From Kineosporia babensis (lineage in GTDB: Bacteria; Actinomycetota; Actinomycetes; Actinomycetales; Kineosporiaceae), in assembly GCF_021129305.1 (NCBI RefSeq), contig NZ_JAJOMB010000037.1, positions 1-54,254 of the forward strand: DNA of 54,254 nt, written 5' to 3'. Within the stretch, counting starts at the first letter, position 1; each line of letters begins with the position of its first letter. The notes under the pieces are model-generated. The model saw only the letters and a list, made by a program, of their open reading frames with translations. It did not search any database and was not told the DNA's origin. The position numbers and the translations under genes were made by a program. Positions 49,350 through 54,254 of the stretch are shown here, piece by piece.

Positions 49350-50221
49350 AATCCCTGAGAGCAACCGTGGCCGCGGTGTCCGCCGCGGCCCTGGTCCTGA
49401 CCGCCTGCGGCGACGAACGCGAGAGCCTGTTCGACGGTCAGAACGCCATCTCGATCGGTTACGTGGTCGACAGCCCCGGTTTCTCGTGGGGCGAGGAGGA
49501 TCCCCAGGGGCTGGACGCGAGCCTGGCCACCGCCCTGTACGCCAGCCTGAAGAGCCCGGACATGCCGTCCGACGAGCAGACCAAGGTCCGGCTCAACAAC
49601 GTCGGTGAACGCGACGCGGCCATCCTCGACCGCAAGACCACGCTGGTCGCCGCCGCCTACTCGATCACGCCCGCCCGTAACCAGAAGGGCATCGACTTCG
49701 CCGGCCCCTACCTGAAGACGGGCCAGGCCTTCCTCGTCCCGAAGGGCTCGTCCGCGACCCCCGCGGATCTTCAGGGCCGGTCCGTGTGCGTCGTGTCCGG
49801 CACAACCGCTCCCGCCGACTCCAGCGGCCTGAGCGACCTCACCACGCGGGACAAGGTGAGCCAGTGCATCGAGCTCCTGAACGACGGTGCCGTGGAGGCC
49901 GTCTTCGACGACACGCTCGTGCTCTACGGCTACATGGGGCTGCCTGACTACAAGAACGACTACCGGATCATCGAGGACGTCAAAGGCCGCACCCAGTACT
50001 ACGGAATCGGGATCCTGGGCGGGCACCAGGAGGACTGCGAGCGGGTCAACGAAGCCATCAAGAAGTACCTGGCGGGAAACTGGAAAAGTGACTTCGCCAG
50101 TTACTTCCCGGCCATTCCGCCTTCGGTGTACCAGCCGAACAACCCGTTCCTGCCCAATGCCAGCGAGATGAGCGAGCGTTCGTGCCAGGTCGAGGCCGAC
50201 GTGACAGCTTCGGACGGCTGA
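49346..50221 (+). CDS. Amino-acid-type ABC solute-binding lipoprotein (SBP_bac_3-like)
   Basis: 291 residues, GTG overlapping the previous stop. Lipobox LTAC (Cys20). Family 3 features: LFDGQNAISIGYVVDSPGFS, FDxxLA-type GLDASLATALYASL, TTLVAAAYSITPARNQKGID, FAGPYLKTGQAFLVPKGSSA, DLQGRSVCVVSGTTAP and EAVFDDTLVLYGYM. This is the glutamate/polar amino-acid binder fold, but no permease or ATPase is beside it. Coupled with a membrane protein, it is more likely an extracellular sensor unit than a transporter (inference). Confidence 0.85.
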   Translation: MKSLRATVAAVSAAALVLTACGDERESLFDGQNAISIGYVVDSPGFSWGEEDPQGLDASLATALYASLKSPDMPSDEQTKVRLNNVGERDAAILDRKTTLVAAAYSITPARNQKGIDFAGPYLKTGQAFLVPKGSSATPADLQGRSVCVVSGTTAPADSSGLSDLTTRDKVSQCIELLNDGAVEAVFDDTLVLYGYMGLPDYKNDYRIIEDVKGRTQYYGIGILGGHQEDCERVNEAIKKYLAGNWKSDFASYFPAIPPSVYQPNNPFLPNASEMSERSCQVEADVTASDG

Positions 50222-50426
50222 CCGGGACGTCGATGTCGCCGCCTGGACGCAACCCTGGAGACAGCGTTCTCGTCCCCGCCGCCGTTCCGCCCCGATGATG
50301 CCTGAGTACCTCAGGGCCAGGGACTGTCCGGCTGGCAGCTCTGGCGCAAAAAGTGGTCAAGTCATGGCTTTCTGTGAATCGCCTTCTATCTGATCTTGGC
50401 TCGAGTGCGATTTTGATCTTGGTGAG

Positions 50427-50945
50427 GTGTTGTTCCCAGGGCTGCCAGTGGTGGTGGAGGGCGTGCACGCCTCGGAGGAAGGCCTTCGGGTTCGGCTGGT
50501 CTCGACTGCTTCGTCAGCGGTGTGTCCGGCGTGCGGGTCGGTCTCGGACCGGGTTCATGGCTGGTGCACGCGGTGGTTGAAAGACCTTGCTGGCGCTGGA
50601 CGGAAGGTGTTGGTGGAGTTGCGGTCTCGCCGCATGCTCTGTTCTGGTTCCGGTTGCGGGCAGAAGACGTTCCGGGGGCAGGTGCCTGATCTGACGCGGC
50701 GGTGGGCGCCGGCGCACGACACGGGCAACGACGTTGATCGCCGGGTTCGGTACCGGGGTGGTTGGCCGCGCCGGATCACGGCTTCTGGCCGTGGCAGGGC
50801 TTGAGGTCAGCAGGGACACGGTACTGCGGGTCGTGATGGCCCAGTCGTTACCGTTCGAGCAGGCCTGTCAGTCCGGGTAGGAGATGCCCGCGGTGATCGG
50901 GGTGGACGACGTCGCGATCCGTCGGGGCCACACGTACGCCACGGG
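50427..50945 (+). pseudogene. ISL3-family transposase remnant, copy 1
   Basis: GTG 50427 begins the ISL3 N-terminus (VVVEGVHASEEGLRVRLVST) with the zinc-ribbon SAVCPACGSVSDRVHGWC and RRMLCSGSGCGQKTFRGQVP. After about residue 95 the frame is lost by indels; TVLRVVMAQSLPFEQA-like and GVDDVAIRRGHTYAT pieces follow in other frames, with an in-frame TAG at 50878. It stops where the catalytic domain would continue. The conserved left-end sequence CTCTGGCGCAAAA lies 85 bases upstream, as in copy 2. Non-functional. Confidence 0.85.
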
Positions 50946-51010
50946 CACCCTGACACGACCCGGCCGAGCACGACCACGAGCATTGGCTAAGCGGAACCCA
51001 GGGTCGGGTG

Positions 51011-51034
51011 GCCGGGGGCATTGCAGCCCCCGGC
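51011..51034. terminator. Strong GC stem-loop between ISL3 copies
   Basis: GCCGGGGGC (51011-51019) pairs perfectly with GCCCCCGGC (51026-51034), six-base loop. No T-run. It sits in debris between the two transposase copies and may be a leftover transcription stop. Confidence 0.5.
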
Positions 51035-51234
51035 TCCCACAGATCCCGGCGTGACAGTCTCCCGTCACCGGGCTTTTGTCATCGTGCTCGCCAGGCGGTG
51101 TCCACCCATTGCCAGTCGGAAGAGGGACTGTCCGGGGAACGGCTCTGGCGCACAAACGGTGGTCGAAGTGGTCGATTTCCGGTGAATCACGTTCTATGTG
51201 ATCTTGAGTTGAGTGTGCTGTTGATCTTGATGGG

Positions 51235-51954
51235 GTGTCGTTTCCCGGGGTGCCCGTCGTGGTGGAAGGGGTTTGCGAGGATGGGGACGGCCTGCGGATC
51301 CAGGTCGTCTCCACCGCGGCGGAGGTGGCATGCCCTTCGTGCGGTTCCCTTTCGAGCCGGGTTCATGGCTGGTGTCGTCGCCGGTTGAAGGACGTTGCGA
51401 TCGCAGGCAGAAACGTGCTGCTGGAGCTAGGTTCTCGAAGGCTAGTGTGCGTCGAGGCCGCCTGTGTTCGAAGGACGTTCCGGGAGCAGATCCCTTCTCT
51501 GACCCGGCGGTGGGCGCGCCGCACGCAGCGGGTCACATCGATGATCGCCCGGTTCGGGACTCTGGCCGCTGGGCGTGCGGGTTCCCGGCTTCTGGGGGCC
51601 GCGGGTGTGCAGGTCTCGCGGGATACCGTGCTGCGGGTCGTGATGGGGCTGCCGCTTCCGTTCGAGCAGGCCCAGGCCGCAGGAGAAGTGGTCCCCGCCG
51701 TGCTGGGGGTGGATGACGTCGCGATCCGCAAGGGCCACCGTTACGCGACGATCATCATCGACGTCGGTACGCATCGTCCGCTGGATCTCCTGCCCGACCG
51801 GCTCTCGAGCACCCTGGCCACGTGGTTGAAGGCGCATCCTGGGATCGAGATCGTCTGTCGCGACGGCTCTAACGCCTATGCGAACCCTCGGGAATTGCAT
51901 CAGACGGGCGAGTACGTTGCTGGTGTCGTGGTGGGGCGAGGATCTAGTACCTAA
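51235..51954 (+). pseudogene. ISL3-family transposase, copy 2, C-terminally truncated
   Basis: 239 open codons from GTG 51235. N-terminal zinc-ribbon VACPSCGSLSSRVHGWCRRR and VCVEAACVRRTFREQIPSLT, HTH region GSRLLGAAGVQVSRDTVLRV, and the first part of the DDE domain LGVDDVAIRKGHRYATIIID (first Asp), then IEIVCRDGSNAYA (second Asp). The homology ends there; family members continue about 200 residues with the catalytic Glu. The tail NPRELHQTGEYVAGV is foreign. About three quarters of the aligned bases match copy 1, so these are two separate old insertions of related elements. Inactive. Confidence 0.88.
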
Positions 51955-52015
51955 CGCATCCGGCGTGAGACACGCCGTTGGCCAGAGTGTTTGGCGCCGG
52001 GATCCCTTCTGATGC

Positions 52016-52390
52016 ATGATCTTCCCGCTATCCGGGTGTTCGGGGGAGGGCCGGTTGCGTCAGATCGACTTGGCAGGTGCGGCGCACCTGGAACTGTTGT
52101 CGGGTGTTGTCCGGTTGCGTCCGCAGGACGCGATGAGCGAGGCGATGCTGCGGGGCTGGCGGGCGCAGCAGACGGCTCGGGGTCTGCGTGAGGAGACCAT
52201 CGCGGAGCGGGAGCGGCTGGTGCGCCAGTTCATGGCGTTCACCAACGAGTACCCGTGGCGCTGGACGTCTGCCCATGTGGATGAGTGGTCGATGTCGCTG
52301 GCGTCGGAGCGGCGTCTGGCGCCGGCGACGATCCGCGCCTACCAGGGAAATCTGCGGATCTTCAACGAGTTCCTCTGCGATGGCCGGTAG
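52016..52390 (+). pseudogene. N-terminal fragment of a tyrosine recombinase (integrase)
   Basis: 124 codons. MLRGWRAQQTARGLREETIA, ERERLVRQFMAFTNEYPWRW and LAPATIRAYQGNLRIFNEFL form the SAM-like core-binding domain of XerC/phage-type integrases. It stops at the point where the catalytic domain with R-H-R-Y should begin, next to the end of the IS3 fragment, so it was probably cut by that insertion. The real start may be at MSEAMLRGW. Confidence 0.7.
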
Positions 52391-52429
52391 GGACTGCCCC
52401 CAAGCCGGTTGACTCACGGGTTGGGGTGA

Positions 52430-52843
52430 TCAGGCAGCAAGAGTATGCCTGATGACGCTCTCGTACTCGATCGGGGTGAGTTTGCCGAGGGTGGCCTGGC
52501 GTCGTCGGCGGTGGTAGGTCCTTTCGATCCAGGTCACGATTTCCAGGCGCAGCTCCTGGCGGGTGTTCCAGCGGCGGCGGTCCAGGACGTTCTTCTGCAG
52601 CAGCGCAAAGAACGATTCCATGGTTGCGTTGTCGCCGCAGGCGCCGACCCGGCCCATCGAACCGCGTAGCTTGGCCTTCTTCAGGGCGCGGACGAACTTC
52701 TTGGACCGGAACTGGCTCCCGCGGTCCGAGTGGACAATCGTTCCGCGTGGATTCCGCAGGGCCACGGCCATTTTGAGTGCTGTGACGGCCAGGGATGCCT
52801 TCATGCGGGAGTCGATGGAGTAGCCCACGATCCGGTTGGAGAA
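52430..52843 (-). pseudogene. IS3-family transposase, C-terminal fragment
   Basis: 137 codons in phase: FSNRIVGYSIDSRMKASLAV at the break, then IVHSDRGSQFRSKKFVRAL (second Asp of DDE), KLRGSMGRVGACGDNATMES and FFALLQKNVLDRRRW (catalytic Glu), up to RRRQATLGKLTPIEYES. The first Asp and the OrfA part are absent; upstream of the Phe the frame meets a stop after eight bases. GGGACT/CCCCC-type sequences lie at both ends of the fragment (52389 and 52845), probably IS ends. Inactive. Confidence 0.88.
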
Positions 52844-52911
52844 GGGGACTTACCCCCGGACCTTGGACACGCTGAACCCGACATGATGTCGGAGGAATCT
52901 GAATGACCAAG

Positions 52912-54135
52912 TCAAGCGGCGGCAGCGGTTGTTTGCGGCGCTACAGGTGTGAAGGTTCGACCGTCGCGAAGGAGCGCCCAGAGGACGTCGACGAGCCTGC
53001 GGGCCAGCGCAAGCAAGGCTTGGGTATGGATGAGGCGTTCGCCGCGTTTGCGGTCGTAGAAGGTACGTGAGGGTCCTTCGCTACGGATGCTGGAAAGCGC
53101 AGCCATGTAGAACACGCGTCTGAGTTTTCGGTTGTATCGCTTGGGGCGGCGTAGGTTTCCCGTGATGCGGCCGGAGTCCTGAGCCACGGGAACGAGGCCG
53201 GCGTAGGAGGCGAGGCGCCCGGAAGTGGCGAAACCGTTGAGGTTGCCCCCGGTCACGATGATGAATTCCGCCCCCAGGATCGGGCCCAGCCCGGGCAGGG
53301 ATTCGATGATCTCTGCCTGCGGGTGGGAGCGGAAGCTGCTGGTGATGAGTTTGTCGGTGTCCTTGATCTCGCGGTCCAGATCCAGCAGCTTCCGGGCCAG
53401 ACGGGCGATGAGTTCGGCGGTAGCTCTCTCGCCGGGCAGTCGCACGCTCTGGGCTGCAGCGGCCTGCACAGCTGCGGAAGCCATGGCCGGGATGCCCTTG
53501 GCCCAGACCTTGTGCTCACGCAGATAGCCGGCGATGCCGTCCTGACCGGCTTCACGGATCGCATCGGGCGTCTGAAAGCCGGTCAGCAGAATCAACGGAG
53601 CGCGGGTGGAGTAGTCGAAAGCTCGCTCCAGGCCGGGGAAGATACCAGTGAGAAGGTCACGCAGCCGGTTAACTCCGCGGACCCAGTCCGCCATCAAATC
53701 CTCGCGATGTCCGCTGAGACGGGTGAGCTCGACCACGAGGTCGTCCGTGGCCGTGACCGGGCTCAAGTCCGAACGCATCCGCGCAGTTTCGGCGATCACC
53801 CGAGCATCTTTGGCATCCGACTTGGTTTCGCCTCGGAAGGCGCCGCTCATGCGATTGACGACCCGGCCCGGCACGTAGACGACCTGCTGGCCGGAAGCCA
53901 ACAGCACCCCCATCAACAGGGCGGCGGCGTTGCTGGTCAGGTCGATCGCCCAACGCACCTGCCCGGCATGCGAGTCGACCAATCGGGCAGCTCTGGCCAG
54001 TAGATCCTCGATCGCCGCTTGATTGTTGGCGACCTTCCGCGAAAAGACGATCTTTCCTTCGGAATCCATCGCGCAGGCATGATGCGTGCTCTTGCCCACG
54101 TCTATTCCGACCCAGAGCAGTAGCCGGTCCACCAT
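52912..54135 (-). mobile_element. IS110-family transposase (apparently intact)
   Basis: 407 residues from ATG 54135, with AGGAGG eight bases upstream. DEDD (RuvC-like) domain: LLWVGIDVGKSTHHACAMDS (first Asp), WAIDLTSNAAALLMGVLLAS and ETKSDAKDARVIAETARMRS (last Asps). Transposase_20 domain: SLPGLGPILGAEFIIVTGG, SGRLASYAGLVPVAQDSGRI with the catalytic Ser region, and RRPKRYNRKLRRVFYMAALS. No frameshift. IS110 elements move through a circular form guided by an RNA encoded in a non-coding end, here expected beyond 54136. The right border lies between 52844 and 52911. Confidence 0.9.
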
Positions 54136-54254
54136 CGCCGTCACCTCCTATTCGTGCAGGCCAACCCCGGTGGACAACCCCGCCAGCAGGTCCCTAAACA
54201 GCGACGACTCGCATCAGATCTGAATCAGTGGCCAGGGCGTCCAGACCGAAGGGG
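54136..54254 (-). other. Upstream non-coding end of the IS110 element (incomplete)
   Basis: No gene. In the IS110 group the region before the transposase gene carries the bridge RNA with target- and donor-binding loops. Repeated GGTGGACAACCCCGCC-like and CCAGGGCGTCCAGACC segments could form its stems, but the window ends before the element does, so no structure is claimed. Confidence 0.35.

Noticed and set aside
51011-51034. Hairpin as an IS terminal repeat pair
   Set aside because: The arms are only six bases apart and the ISL3 left ends lie elsewhere (about 50320 and 51122).
52389-52870. Similar GGGACT/CCCCC sequences as att sites of the integrase
   Set aside because: They border the IS3 fragment, match only partly, and fit IS ends better than attachment sites.

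Overview
The window is high-GC DNA with strong G/C bias at codon third positions, many GTG/TTG starts, short intergenic gaps and ATGA/TGATG gene overlaps. Together with a SARP (BTAD) regulator, an F420-type LLM oxidoreductase, MmyB-type and GlxA-type regulators and ABC sugar operons lacking their own ATPase, this points to a soil or plant-associated actinobacterium (Actinomycetota). Genus cannot be read from the sequence. No rRNA, tRNA or CRISPR array was seen.

Left part (1-17 kb): a mosaic of regulator/enzyme pairs and relics. It holds a nucleotide-hydrolase/TIR-like plus helical-repeat protein, a frameshifted aldo/keto reductase, a TetR/acetyltransferase pair, a sensor-kinase-like protein overlapping a carbohydrate-binding membrane protein, a lipoprotein carboxylesterase, MarR/MMPL and TetR/RibD-like divergent pairs, and a multicopper oxidase. 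A run of three strong stem-loops (12856-12997) follows, then a coiled-coil protein made of 42-bp tandem repeats. Next are a GlxA-type regulator, debris of a reductase/hydrolase operon, and two small LuxR-type HTH proteins in tandem.

Sugar regions: at 18.9-25.2 kb a LacI repressor diverges from a GH127 beta-L-arabinofuranosidase, a solute-binding lipoprotein and two permeases, with twin 17-bp operators and a clear promoter between them. Two stem-loops sit before and after the binding-protein gene. At 41.0-47.1 kb a second LacI-binding protein-permease-permease-GH3 cluster reads leftward, with an 18-bp perfect palindrome over its promoter. Neither operon has an ATPase. A headless GH2 beta-mannosidase relic lies at 18 kb.

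Middle (25-35 kb): small metabolic and unknown genes, including an XRE regulator with a quinone-reductase-like flavoprotein, an M20 peptidase, VOC, SRPBCC and SnoaL proteins, a prolyl-iminopeptidase-like hydrolase, a membrane protein paired with a winged-helix protein, a DUF3500 protein, and a MerR-HATPase-STAS-like fusion.

The most interesting locus is 35.2-41.1 kb. A SARP regulator is followed, 3 bases after its stop, by SARP-style repeats with an 11-bp period. Then come a 26-residue peptide gene with a good ribosome binding site, a 14-bp attenuator-like hairpin, a membrane M50-type metalloprotease with a PqqD/RRE-like N-terminus, a TPR protein with a degenerate ATPase-like domain, and an overlapping flavin reductase. 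This has the architecture of a small ribosomally made, modified peptide (RiPP) or peptide-signal system, and I do not recognise it as a described class.

Right end (47-54 kb): a secreted protein, a membrane-protein/binding-lipoprotein pair, then a pile of broken mobile elements (two ISL3 copies, a tyrosine recombinase fragment, an IS3 fragment) and an apparently intact IS110-family transposase at the edge.
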